This document shows, piece by piece, positions 8,721-17,379 of a stretch of DNA of 64,000 nt (positions within the stretch are counted from its first letter, which is position 1; each line of letters opens with the position of its first letter). The DNA comes from Keratinibaculum paraultunense. Lineage in GTDB: Bacteria > Bacillota > Clostridia > Tissierellales > Tepidimicrobiaceae. The stretch spans positions 1,612,001 to 1,676,000 of the forward strand of contig NZ_CP068564.1 of the NCBI RefSeq assembly GCF_016767175.1, given 5' to 3'. Position numbers and translations under genes: made by a program. Below the pieces are notes generated by a model that saw only the letters and a list, made by a program, of their open reading frames with translations, had not been told where the DNA came from and made no database searches.

Positions 8721-9740
8721 TTATAGATATCTACCTTTAATAAATATATTTTTAATTAACAAATTTGATACTTCATTGGAAATATTATTTCCCCAAAAAA
8801 TCCCTTTGTTTGTTAAAAAGTATTTATCACTTTCCTTCTCAACAAAATTTTCTTTTACTAATTTCTCCATGAAATTCTTAACACATTCCTTGATTTTTTC
8901 ATCTTCTACAATATCTAAATCTATATTTGTCATCTGTACTTGACCTATTACTTTTTTTACTAAATCATAATAAGAATTTACTTTTATACCTCTTCTTTTT
9001 TCTGTGTTTTCTACTTCTTCACGAAAATCATCCATTTTTAGAGAATTCATTATAAGTGTATTTCCTATATAGCCTCCTGCACCTGCTCCTATCGGAAGTG
9101 TGTCTTCTCCATTATGTCTTCTAACTATATATTTGTATTTATCTCCATTTTGCTTAACTATCTTAGTTAACTCTAAAAATTCAAAACCATTATCTAGTGC
9201 TTTATTTGAAATTATATTAAAAAACATCTTTTCTCTTTCAAAATTTCTTTCATAAAAATCTTTAGAATCTTCAATTGTTTTAGCTAAAGTAGCCTTTTCA
9301 TTTATTATTAAAGAATAGAAAGAAAATCCTATTTCTTTAATTTGATTTAATTTTTCTATAACTATTTCTTGATTGCCAAGTCTACCTAGTGTAGCCCTGC
9401 CATTGTCTGAAAAAGTTTGAACTCCTATACTAAATCTATTTACTCCCTCATTATAAAACATTTCTATCTTTTCATCTGAAAGCTCTGAAATAGTAGTTTC
9501 AATAGTTATTTCACAGTCCTCAGTTAATGGTAAATAGTTCTTTAGGGCTCTAAGGATTTTTCTTAAACCCTCACTACCAAGGACAGTAGGAGTTCCACCT
9601 CCAAAATATATTGCACCATATTTACTATCATTAATATATTTAAATTTGCTGTAATTTTTAATTTGCTTTACTATTAAATCAGCATAATCTGACGGAGGCA
9701 TCATTAAACTTCTTCTCATATTACAAAATGATTCCTTCAA
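8721..9740 (-). pseudogene. 5'-truncated HemW/HutW-like radical-SAM gene
   Basis: The readable frame of 339 residues begins inside the radical-SAM cluster motif. The sequence SFCNMRRSLM follows the pattern in which C-x3-C-x2-C ends just before NxRRSL, but the first two cysteines and the preceding strand are missing. The upstream codons (LLFNILKE) do not resemble the family and are followed by an in-frame TAG. The rest is well preserved: YFGGGTPT (GGTP motif), IETT, GVNRFSIGVQTF, and a C-terminal winged-helix-like part (YFLTNKGIFWGN). Without the 4Fe-4S cysteines the protein cannot do radical-SAM chemistry. The break at about 9732 adjoins the orphan phage capsid gene, so a rearrangement there probably removed the 5' end. 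Confidence 0.8.
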
Positions 9741-9828
9741 AATGTTAAACAGTAGAATAGATAAAGTCTATCTAACAACAGGTACAACTTAGTAAGCCCT
9801 CAAATATATTTGATAAAATCAAAATAAC

Positions 9829-10797
9829 TTATAATAAATCTACTGCATTTACAAATATGAATCTTGTAGTATTGCATACGATTTTTTGATCATACCACAT
9901 TGATACTTCCACCATAGTAGCTCTTCTACCAGTTTCATACCAACTTCTTACTTGAACTGGACCTTCACCACCTTTATCCCACATAAAGCTATATGCTGTT
10001 GCAGGAGTATATTTTCCCGGTCTAGAAGGTACATAAGCTAATATAGCAGAATTACCCCAAATATAATTTAACGGTTCATTTTGTCTTGATTCAATCTGCT
10101 CTGGATTATTTGCATTTGTTGCAGAACCTACCAATACCTTATCTACTCCAAAAGCATCAGCCATTAAATCAATAGAAATAATATCTTTTTGAACATATCT
10201 TCCAAACTCATGCAATTTTGGATGTAATTCTAAAACATTTTTTACTAATTCAGATATAATTAATACATTAGGTCTCAGTCCTGATTTTCTATAGATAGCT
10301 TCTCTAGCTTTTTTAATATCTAAAATTGGATTTGAATTTTTATAATCTGACCATTTAGCAGATGTACCTGGAGATCCTAAAGTAACCCGTAAATCTTTAT
10401 GACACTTGTTAGCATCTAATAATTTATTAGCTGCATCTATCTCTTTACTAAATAAAATTTTTTCTGTCATTAATTCAGTTGCAGCCGCCTCAAGAACAAA
10501 TATATCATCAACATTTTGAACTTCTTCATCAGTAATTTCAACTCTAAATGCATGACACATTACATCATAAGAATCCTCTGAAAATATCCAATTAATTTCA
10601 TTAGCTTCAGTACCTGGTACTCTACGGTCATCATGCTGTATAAATCTTTCTATACCATGAACACAATATTTATCACTTTGTTTTTTAATTATTGACTTCT
10701 TAAAAATCTGATCAGCTATATATTTCTCATTTGAATAAGCTATTGATATATTTGTTAATGCTTTGTTTATACAACCCTCTTGATAAAATATTGACAT
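9829..10797 (-). CDS. Orphan phage major capsid protein
   Basis: The 322-residue product resembles HK97-fold major capsid proteins of tailed phages of the roughly 330-residue class. Family-like features in order are the N-terminal LTNISIAYSNEKYIADQIF, KQSDKYCVHG, an acidic VEITDEEVQNVDD stretch, ATELMTEKILF, WSDYKNSNPILDIKKA, RPNVLIISELVKNVLELHP, and the C-terminal AILAYVPSRPG ... MVEVSMWYDQKIV. The start is at MSIFYQEG with AAGGAGAG upstream; a 18-codon longer frame is unlikely. No portal, terminase, protease, scaffold or tail gene is present on either side. It is therefore a prophage relic or a domesticated shell protein. The frame is intact and has a good ribosome-binding site. Confidence 0.75.
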   Translation of the reverse strand: MSIFYQEGCINKALTNISIAYSNEKYIADQIFKKSIIKKQSDKYCVHGIERFIQHDDRRVPGTEANEINWIFSEDSYDVMCHAFRVEITDEEVQNVDDIFVLEAAATELMTEKILFSKEIDAANKLLDANKCHKDLRVTLGSPGTSAKWSDYKNSNPILDIKKAREAIYRKSGLRPNVLIISELVKNVLELHPKLHEFGRYVQKDIISIDLMADAFGVDKVLVGSATNANNPEQIESRQNEPLNYIWGNSAILAYVPSRPGKYTPATAYSFMWDKGGEGPVQVRSWYETGRRATMVEVSMWYDQKIVCNTTRFIFVNAVDLL

Positions 10798-11386
10798 ATT
10801 ATCGCTCTCTCCTTTCTTATGATTAATTAATAATATTTTGCATCTATCCATTCTACTCTAACTCCTTTTTTCTATCAGTCATAAACACCATAGCATTAAT
10901 ACACATTTGCCTTAAAAGGCAACTTTTTTAATTCACCCACTATATTTAGTTTGCATATTCCTAATATCAAATTTCTCATCCATACCATTCCCACCTCCCC
11001 TAATCCTTATTTAAGTTAAATTCATTAAAAATATACGCAAAGTTGTCTCATATGAATAATTTATTTTTTATTTAGTAAATTAACATAAAAATAAGCCCTG
11101 TCTGCTAAATAGTATAGGGTTTATTTATTTTTAGCTATCATTTATATTAATATAATAGTTAATATTTAATTTATAAATAACTTTAGGATATTTTAATTTC
11201 AAATATTATCCTATAACAAATACAATTGATATCTGTATACTTCCCCTTGAATAAGACTATATATGTATGTCAACCCTTTTTGGACAATTTTTTTACCGAA
11301 CAATTTATATCAATTCCTGTGAATTTATTTGCAATTATAATATTATTTATTTAATCCAGTTAAAAGGTAAATAAACTCTCTTTCGC
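10798..11386. other. Decayed intergenic DNA upstream of the capsid gene
   Basis: This stretch has no convincing gene. A possible 30-codon minus-strand frame at 10896-10988 (MVWMRNLILGICKLNIVGEL...) has a GGAGG upstream but no recognisable family. A hairpin lies at 11089-11127. Sequence at 11267-11285 (TGTCAACCCTTTTTGGACA) recalls insertion-sequence ends but has no partner in the window. Confidence 0.4.
11089..11127. terminator. Bidirectional terminator-like hairpin
   Basis: AAATAAGCCCT and AGGGTTTATTT can pair around a 16-base loop, with A/T-rich tracts on both sides. No intact gene ends here now, so it is likely a remnant of lost genes. Confidence 0.45.
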
Positions 11387-11410
11387 TTATATCATTGCAA
11401 ATTCACAGGA
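11315..11410. repeat. Imperfect inverted repeat
   Basis: TCCTGTGAATTTATTTGCAAT (21 bases, 11315-11335) and ATTGCAAATTCACAGGA (11394-11410) are reverse complements apart from a four-base gap. The right arm lies at the 3' end of a broken small gene, so the left arm is an inverted scrap of it. Confidence 0.5.
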
Positions 11411-11540
11411 AAATTTATGCTTGGATTCTTCAAAAGATAATCGTTTTCCCTTTGGTTCAATAAGTAATCTATTTGAATTAGCTTTGTTTAAAATAGTATT
11501 TTCTTGAATTAACTTTTTTAAAAATATTTTTATCAGACAT
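11387..11540 (-). pseudogene. Frameshifted small gene, unknown
   Basis: From an ATG at 11538-11540 with AAGGATGG upstream, the frame reads MSDKNIFKK and then shifts. A one-base change of frame continues as LIQENTILNKAN, NRLLIEPKGKRLSFEESK, HKFSCEFAMI and a stop at 11387. The joined product of about 50 residues looks like a genuine hydrophilic protein, but I do not recognise it. It lies in the decayed region and is presumably inactive. Confidence 0.45.
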
Positions 11541-11709
11541 ACTAACTACCATCCTTTTTTATTATTTAAATAAACATATTATCTATTAATCTTAGGAAGT
11601 ATATCTACAAAATTGTTTATGATATTATAAAAGTACCCCAAATTCTAATTGAAAATTCCTCTAGAGGAAATATATAATAACCCTATGACAATTCATAGGG
11701 AGGTTAGGG
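11541..11709. other. AT-rich spacer before the IS21-like fragment
   Basis: It contains an 8-bp inverted repeat with a four-base loop (CCCTATGA / TCATAGGG, about 11681-11700) followed by AGG-rich sequence that could be the ribosome-binding site of the transposase fragment. It may include the left end of the insertion sequence, but no end could be fixed. Confidence 0.3.
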
Positions 11710-11952
11710 GATGATAAGTTTAATAGATAAATAAAAAATAATAATAGATGGGCTTTTAGAAGAAAAATCTCAATGGGCAATCATAGAGAGACTGGATTTG
11801 ATAGGAAAACAATTAAAAAATATATCAGAGAATATGAAAAAAAAGAGTTATGCTATTGGATAGAACCACCAAAATATAATGCAAGTAATAGAACTAAAGT
11901 TAAATTAACAGATGAAATAATGGATAAAATAGATTTTTATCTAAGTGATTGA
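11710..11952 (+). pseudogene. IS21-family IstA-like transposase fragment
   Basis: In the frame 11743-11952 the plus strand reads FRRKISMGNHRETGFDRKTI, KKYIREYEKKE, then WIEPPKYNASNRTKVKLTDE and a stop after FYLSD. The helix-turn-helix ending in DRKTIKKYI and the EPPKY-SNR-KLT-EI spacing resemble the N-terminus of IstA-type transposases. The putative ATG at 11711 is out of frame with it and the DDE domain and IstB are absent. It is a dead fragment, among the few plus-strand remnants here. Confidence 0.55.
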
Positions 11953-12090
11953 ATTAAAGATAATAAAGTTATACAATTTCATATCCTTCATAACCTTCAA
12001 CAAATTTCCTCCTAAAATAATGTTTTAAATTTTCCATTCATAACACTTCCTTGTTATAAGTTATAATAATTTAGCTAACTACTATTATTA
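11953..12090. other. Short remnant with a possible 22-codon minus-strand frame
   Basis: A minus-strand frame at 11969-12037 (MENLKHYFRRKFVEGYEGYE and two more residues) has AAGGAAG eight bases before its ATG. It has no recognisable family and is too short to call a gene. The remainder is AT-rich. Confidence 0.25.
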
Positions 12091-12121
12091 TACTATATAA
12101 ATGCTGAGCATTTATATAGTA
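12091..12121. repeat. Perfect 15-bp inverted repeat, 1-base spacer
   Basis: TACTATATAAATGCT, a single G, then AGCATTTATATAGTA form a perfect palindrome of 31 bases. There is no T run on either side, so it is not a classical terminator. It could be an operator or the stem of a small mobile element. Confidence 0.75.
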
Positions 12122-12143
12122 ATTATACATGAGATATAATAAA

Positions 12144-12413
12144 TTATAGAGAATAATTAGTTGGAATAATTAAGTAATCTTTTTCTCTTATAAAATTAAT
12201 TACTAAATAATGACTATTTTCCCAAAAATATAATAAATTTCCATGATTTTCTGCAAAATCTCTAAGCTCCATATAAAATATTATATCTTCATCATTCGTC
12301 TCATCAAATTGTTTATTATGGTAATTAAAAAGTGCTAAAATTTTGTCATCTACTAAATCATCACACCGACTATCATCCTCCTTTACATAACAATAATTTT
12401 TATATACTATATA
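12144..12413 (-). pseudogene. Small gene remnant lacking a start codon
   Basis: An open frame of about 86 codons reads ...DDLVDDKILALFNYHN, KQFDETNDEDIIFYMELRDF, AENHGNLLYFWENSHYLVIN, FIREKDYLIIPTNYSL and stop. Its composition is protein-like, but no ATG, GTG or TTG is in frame before residue ~50, and an in-frame TAG lies at the upstream end. It is probably the 3' part of a lost small gene. The family is not recognised. Confidence 0.4.
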
Positions 12414-12531
12414 ATTCTAAACTAGTAAATAAAAGTTTATTTAATTCCTATTTTTAATAATATATATTGCTCTTATTTCAGACTTCCTCTTTCTATATAT
12501 TTTCGTTTATACTATTCTTCTATATTAAATT

Positions 12532-13188
12532 TTATTTATCTTTTTCCAATTTTTCATTCCACCATAATTCTGACAAACGAACAATAATATCTAAAATAAA
12601 TCCCGTAATCAGTATTATATATAAAATGTTAATTTTACCCAATAATAAAAATATAGTCACTAAAATATCAACAGTCCCTAAATCCATTCCTATAATAAAT
12701 CCTCTATCCATAAAATACTTTTTTACACCATGTCTTTCGACTGTTTCCAATTTTCTTAGCCTTGGTACTATATAAAAAGTTGCTAGTATAGCATATAAAT
12801 TAATTAAGAATATTACAGAAATAATTAAATACAATGGTACTTCTCCAATACCAATAAAAATAAATATTAAGGTATAAAAAATCCTATCATTTATACTGTC
12901 TAATTTTGCACCTAAATCACTTTTCATATTTTTATATCTAGCTAAATTGCCATCTAATATATCTAAAAACAAATAACATTGTATTAATATTGCTACCCAA
13001 ATATATCTTTGATTATATGCTAAATAAAATATAAACATTGCAAGAAATGAATTAAATATTGTTACCATATTAGGGGTTATGAAAGTTTTTGATATAACAG
13101 GTAGTAACGGTTCAACAACCTTTGTCGTATAAAAATATTCAGCTATATGCATAGTCTTATCTTTTCTTTTATATTGTTTACTTTCCAA
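12532..13188 (-). CDS. CDP-alcohol phosphotransferase, membrane
   Basis: The 218-residue protein has the full CDP-alcohol phosphatidyltransferase signature D-x2-D-G-x2-A-R-x8-G-x3-D-x3-D (from DILDGNLARY to LDSINDR, about residues 77-105) and about six hydrophobic segments. Such enzymes displace CMP from a CDP-alcohol with another alcohol at the membrane. It is the last gene of the island and follows tarI and tarJ, which make CDP-ribitol, so CDP-ribitol is a plausible donor; this is inference. CDP-diacylglycerol is the other family donor. The start chosen is TTG after GAAGTG; an ATG 12 codons later is possible. Confidence 0.8.
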   Translation of the reverse strand: MESKQYKRKDKTMHIAEYFYTTKVVEPLLPVISKTFITPNMVTIFNSFLAMFIFYLAYNQRYIWVAILIQCYLFLDILDGNLARYKNMKSDLGAKLDSINDRIFYTLIFIFIGIGEVPLYLIISVIFLINLYAILATFYIVPRLRKLETVERHGVKKYFMDRGFIIGMDLGTVDILVTIFLLLGKINILYIILITGFILDIIVRLSELWWNEKLEKDK

Positions 13189-13212
13189 AACTTATCACTT
13201 CTCTTTTCCAAT

Positions 13213-14259
13213 TCATAAATTAAATTTTAGAATATATTTTCCTAACTTAAAATTTTTTAACTCCATTTCAAACACATTGTAATAATCAACTATATTATTA
13301 ATATATATTTCATCTAATATCAATTTTGATATCCAATCTTCAAACCTTTTCCTTTCAAATAATAATATTGCTTTTTGAAAATCAGAAACACTACTTCTTG
13401 TAACACCATATAATGATATACCTTTTTCAAGTATCTTTCTGGTATTAATTCCAACATAATCCTCAGCAACACCTGTTAAAATAATCTTACCGCCAACATT
13501 AATTATATCAATACTTTCATTAATAGCATTTCCAGATGAATTTCCACCAACACATTCATAAGCTATATCAATATTTTCTTTATTTATACTATCATCGCCA
13601 ATTAAATAATATTTATCAGCAGGAAACTGTTTGATTTTATTTTCATGTTTACCTACAGCTATTATTTTCCCATCTTTATGAATAACTTTCAATACACAAC
13701 ATAATATGTAACCTAATATCCCATCTCCCCAAATTGCAATCGTTTCATCCCCATTTAATTGAACTCGCCTATATGCAGCTATTGTCACAGAAATTAATTC
13801 TAAAAAAACAGCTATTTTAGATTCTACATTATCAGGAATTTTAATTAAATTAGTAACGGGATAATTTACATACTCTCTCCCAAATCCATTGTAATTACTA
13901 GATGAAAATTTTGCATTAGGACAATAATTTTCTCCTAACTCTGGAATATTACAAACACAATTTAGACATTTGTTGTTATTTTTCGGTACTATATTAGGCA
14001 CCAAAACAACTCTATCACCAACTTTAAATTTATTAGTTTTATCTAATACGATAGTTCCAATAGCTTCATGTAAAAGACTCATAGGATATTTAAATCCTAA
14101 TGTTCTTTCATCCCTAGCTCCTAAATAATATCTTAAATCAGCCTTGCATATAGCTCCATACTCTATTCTAACTATTGCCTCATCTTCTCCACAAATGATA
14201 TCTTCTATATATAAATCAAATCTTTTGGGCTCAACGATTTTAAAGCTTCTGCTTAACAT
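13213..14259 (-). CDS. tarJ: Ribulose-5-phosphate reductase (ribitol-5-P forming), TarJ-type
   Basis: The 348-residue zinc-dependent dehydrogenase resembles TarJ, which reduces D-ribulose 5-phosphate to ribitol 5-phosphate with NADPH. Matching blocks include YGAICKADLRYYLGARDE, PMSLLHEAIGTIV, VGDRVVLVPN, IWGDGILGYILC (nucleotide-binding), and AYECVGGNSSGNAINE. It carries a structural-zinc-like cysteine set (CLNCVCNIPELGENYC). The start overlaps the tarI stop in TAATG. Together with TarI it supplies CDP-ribitol. Confidence 0.9.
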   Translation of the reverse strand: MLSRSFKIVEPKRFDLYIEDIICGEDEAIVRIEYGAICKADLRYYLGARDERTLGFKYPMSLLHEAIGTIVLDKTNKFKVGDRVVLVPNIVPKNNNKCLNCVCNIPELGENYCPNAKFSSSNYNGFGREYVNYPVTNLIKIPDNVESKIAVFLELISVTIAAYRRVQLNGDETIAIWGDGILGYILCCVLKVIHKDGKIIAVGKHENKIKQFPADKYYLIGDDSINKENIDIAYECVGGNSSGNAINESIDIINVGGKIILTGVAEDYVGINTRKILEKGISLYGVTRSSVSDFQKAILLFERKRFEDWISKLILDEIYINNIVDYYNVFEMELKNFKLGKYILKFNL

Positions 14260-14969
14260 TATACCATCTCCGTTTTGCCAAGTTTAATAATTGCCTTTAA
14301 TAAAAGTAAATCATCAAAAGAAGTAATCTTAAAATTTAGTTTATCACCCATAACTAATTTAACTTTTTCTCCTAAATCTAAAACTAATTGACAATCATCC
14401 GTTGAATTTAATTTATTACTTTCTATGGCTGTTTCGTGAGCTCTTTTTATAAGTTCAAATTTAAAACTTTGTGGCGTTTGACCAATATATAACTCGCTTC
14501 TATTTGGAACTTCATGAATTTGTAATCCATCAAGACTTTTTATAATAGTATCTGTACTAGGAATTACTGTATCTGTAGCACCAAATTGTTTTGCACTAGA
14601 GATATTATTACTAATTATTTTATGGCTTACTAATGGTCTTACAGAATCATGTATTACTAAAATATCATCATCATTAACATCTTTTGAAATAGCAATTATT
14701 GCATTATATACAGATTCTTGTCTAGACATTCCTCCCTTTATTAACCACTTAACTTTGTTTATTTCATATTTTCTCAATAGAATTTTCAAATCATCCATCC
14801 ATTCATCTAAACACACTACACCTATATAATCAATTTCTGGATGATTGTCAAAAGTCTCTAATGTATAAACTATAATAGGTTTCCCATAAATATCAATAAA
14901 TTGTTTAGGTTTGTCCACTATTCCCATTCTACTACCGATACCACCAGCTAATATAATTCCTATGTTCAT
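14259..14969 (-). CDS. tarI: Ribitol-5-phosphate cytidylyltransferase, TarI-type
   Basis: This 236-residue protein is a member of the IspD/TarI cytidylyltransferase family. It has the CTP-binding LAGGIGSRMG and PKQF motifs at the N-terminus, GGMSRQESVYNAI, IHDSVRP, and a C-terminal STDDCQLV stretch. IspD has the same fold, but the overlap with a TarJ gene makes ribitol 5-phosphate the likely substrate. The product would be CDP-ribitol, as used for ribitol teichoic acids. It is cytosolic. Confidence 0.88.
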   Translation of the reverse strand: MNIGIILAGGIGSRMGIVDKPKQFIDIYGKPIIVYTLETFDNHPEIDYIGVVCLDEWMDDLKILLRKYEINKVKWLIKGGMSRQESVYNAIIAISKDVNDDDILVIHDSVRPLVSHKIISNNISSAKQFGATDTVIPSTDTIIKSLDGLQIHEVPNRSELYIGQTPQSFKFELIKRAHETAIESNKLNSTDDCQLVLDLGEKVKLVMGDKLNFKITSFDDLLLLKAIIKLGKTEMV

Positions 14970-14986
14970 ATAGTTCCACCCACCTT

Positions 14987-16174
14987 CTAAAATTTACCTT
15001 CCTCTTCAAATAATACTTCTTTAATAAATCTATCCGTAGCTTTCCCATCAAAATGTTCATTAAATCTGATAGCAAACTTCTTAATTATTTCAAAGTCCCA
15101 TTCATTTTTATTTATCAATTCAACTACTTCTTCAGTAGTATAGGCTATAGGACCTGGTACAAAATCAGTATAATTATAATAGAAACCTCTAATTTCATTT
15201 TCATATTTCTCTAAATCATATGCAAAAAATATCATAGGTCTTTGTAAAATAGCATATTCAAATATTATTGAAGAATAATCTGTTATTAATATATCTGCAA
15301 TTATCAAAAGATCATTAATTTCTTCATGAGATAAATCAAATACTTTAGATGATAAACTTTTGTCAATTTTTATTTTTCCCCTCTCAAATGGATGCATTTT
15401 AAAAACAAAAACATAATTATCGGAAATCCTCTCCATTAGATATTCTAAATTTAAAGCTAACGATTCATTATATCTACTGTCATCCCTATAAGTTGGGGCA
15501 TACAATATTATTTTTTTGTCTAATAAATAGGGGTATTTATCTAATAAGCTAGTTTTTATCTTCTCCATTCTACTGCTATCAAAAAAAATATCCGCTCTAG
15601 GTATTCCAATAGGATAAATTTTTTTAATATCTACCCCAAAGGCATTTGCATATATAGGTGCAACTTCTTTTGAGCTAACTATCACTTTTGTATATTGCCC
15701 ATGTCCTCTCATATTTCTTTTCATGATTTCTGCACTAGCCATATTTTGCATAGAATCTTTACCAAATTTCTTAAACGCCCCTCCTCCATGCCAAACTTGT
15801 ATTAATTCTGTTCCTTTTCTAAGCTTGCACATAGAAAAAAGGGAATAATAATCATTGACTATAATATATTTTGCTGTGCATATATTATAATTAATTTTAA
15901 TTGTTGTAATAATCTTTTTTATTCTGAAAGTATATTCTCTTCTAATATCTGAATTACTAACCATTACATAATTTAAATTCCATTTTTGTTTAATCATTTC
16001 ATCATAAATAGCTTTATTGTTTCCAGTAAAGTTATCTGAATGAAAATTTAAAAAAACAATTTTTTTTGTATTAATAGGAAAAACTTTAAATATTGCAAAA
16101 GACAACCTATTTAATATTACTCTTAAAATGTATATAGGTTTTGAATCTAAAAATTTTTTCATTATAATATCCAT
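14987..16174 (-). CDS. TagF/TarF-like polyol-phosphate transferase
   Basis: The 395-residue protein belongs to the CDP-glycerol glycerophosphotransferase family. Visible features are VWHGGGAFKKFGKDS (the conserved H near the acceptor site), YPIGIPRADIFFD, KKIILYAPTYRDD, FVFKMHPFE and ADILITDYSSIIFEYA, the last two being the hallmark donor-binding motifs. It adds polyol phosphate units to an acceptor at the cytosolic face of the membrane. Its length fits TarF/TarB-type primases better than long polymerases. With tarI and tarJ downstream the donor is probably CDP-ribitol. The start is MDIIMKKF, with GGAGGA upstream. Confidence 0.85.
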   Translation of the reverse strand: MDIIMKKFLDSKPIYILRVILNRLSFAIFKVFPINTKKIVFLNFHSDNFTGNNKAIYDEMIKQKWNLNYVMVSNSDIRREYTFRIKKIITTIKINYNICTAKYIIVNDYYSLFSMCKLRKGTELIQVWHGGGAFKKFGKDSMQNMASAEIMKRNMRGHGQYTKVIVSSKEVAPIYANAFGVDIKKIYPIGIPRADIFFDSSRMEKIKTSLLDKYPYLLDKKIILYAPTYRDDSRYNESLALNLEYLMERISDNYVFVFKMHPFERGKIKIDKSLSSKVFDLSHEEINDLLIIADILITDYSSIIFEYAILQRPMIFFAYDLEKYENEIRGFYYNYTDFVPGPIAYTTEEVVELINKNEWDFEIIKKFAIRFNEHFDGKATDRFIKEVLFEEEGKF

Positions 16175-16330
16175 ATGATGTCTTCCTCCATAGTTTGTTA
16201 TATGTAGCATAGTAGGATATAAATATTGCTATGCTAAAGTAAAAGTAATAGTAGTTAATTATTCATTATTATTCATAGCGATTTGAAATTAAATATAGAA
16301 TACAATATTCCTCACTATATATAACCCACA

Positions 16331-17347
16331 TTATTTTGTAATAATAAGAGTCCCCCCAAAATCAGAAATGGGAACCTTCCTTAATTTCCCGAATTTTTGT
16401 TCGAAATTTTGTACCGCTTTCTTTACTCCTAAATAATTTCTCACATTATAATCATGTACAAAAATATATCCTCCTTTACTTAGCCTTGGATAAAAAAATT
16501 CCAATGCATTATATATAGGGTTGTATAAATCCACATCTATCGAAACAAAAGAAAAGCTTTCTTCTATTCCTATTGCTGTATCTGGAAAGAACCCTTTCTT
16601 TATTATACAATTATTTGGATAAGGCATTTTTTTCATTACAATATCTACATTTGTATTTTCAAAAAGATTTTCATGATGAACTAACCTCTCTCGTGTATTG
16701 TCTACAATTAGACCTTTCTCTAAATCATGCTTAATTTCATCGATATTAAAACCTTCAAACGTATCAAACAAGTATAACTTCTTATCTTTGAATAAAATAT
16801 TAATAATTTTGGAAAATTCTCCTCTGTAAACACCTACTTCTGCAACTGCACCTTTTATATCATTATCATAAATTTCATTTGAAACTAATTGCAAAGTTTT
16901 ATATCTAGTATAATCATATTTCTCTAAATACTCATCATCTAAATATTTATCTCTATAATAAGCTATTTCCCTTGTAATAACAAATTCCTCTGGTTGATAC
17001 ATATTAACTATTTGAGACATAATTTTATTATAAGCTTGAATATTCCTTTCCAATACATATTTATATTTTGATACCTCTCTAAATTTATTATCAAATATTA
17101 TTTTAGACTCATCAAAACCTAATTCTATCAAAAAATCGTATATCTCAACATATTCACTTGCTATCATTATATAATCAAAATTTGTTTGTTTAATAGTTTC
17201 TGGATAAAATATTTTGTTGTTTAAAAAAATACTTCCTTCTTTAGTTTTATCGCTATCTAAAAAGCCTAAAATTTCTACCCTGTCCTTCTTTAAACTATTG
17301 TAAAATTTAATTCCTCCACTTCCAGTTCCATAAATATATATCTTCAT
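16331..17347 (-). CDS. Rossmann-domain / TylF-type methyltransferase fusion
   Basis: The first 90 or so residues form a nucleotide-sugar-modifier-like Rossmann unit (MKIYIYGTGSGGIKFYNSLK, then GFLDSD). The rest, from about residue 145, is a TylF/MycF O-methyltransferase: GAVAEVGVYRGEFSKII, LFDTFEGF, SIDVDLYNPIYNALEFFYPRL and the HDYN motif. It probably methylates a sugar in the flagellar glycan. The start is MKIYIYG, with AAAGGA ten bases upstream; a GTG three codons earlier sits too close to the Shine-Dalgarno. The 150-bp gap to the next gene downstream may hold an internal promoter. Confidence 0.78.
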   Translation of the reverse strand: MKIYIYGTGSGGIKFYNSLKKDRVEILGFLDSDKTKEGSIFLNNKIFYPETIKQTNFDYIMIASEYVEIYDFLIELGFDESKIIFDNKFREVSKYKYVLERNIQAYNKIMSQIVNMYQPEEFVITREIAYYRDKYLDDEYLEKYDYTRYKTLQLVSNEIYDNDIKGAVAEVGVYRGEFSKIINILFKDKKLYLFDTFEGFNIDEIKHDLEKGLIVDNTRERLVHHENLFENTNVDIVMKKMPYPNNCIIKKGFFPDTAIGIEESFSFVSIDVDLYNPIYNALEFFYPRLSKGGYIFVHDYNVRNYLGVKKAVQNFEQKFGKLRKVPISDFGGTLIITK

Positions 17348-17379
17348 GTATTTCACGTCCTTTCATTTTATCAAATTTA

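Noticed and set aside
9829-10797. Encapsulin nanocompartment shell
   Set aside because: Length and blocks fit tailed-phage capsids better, and no cargo gene such as a ferritin-like or peroxidase gene is adjacent.
11267-11285. Insertion-sequence end TGTCAACCCTTTTTGGACA
   Set aside because: No matching inverted end or transposase of the corresponding family was found nearby.
14259-14969. IspD of isoprenoid synthesis
   Set aside because: The family fold is the same, but the overlap with a TarJ-type gene and the TagF-like neighbour favour ribitol phosphate as substrate.
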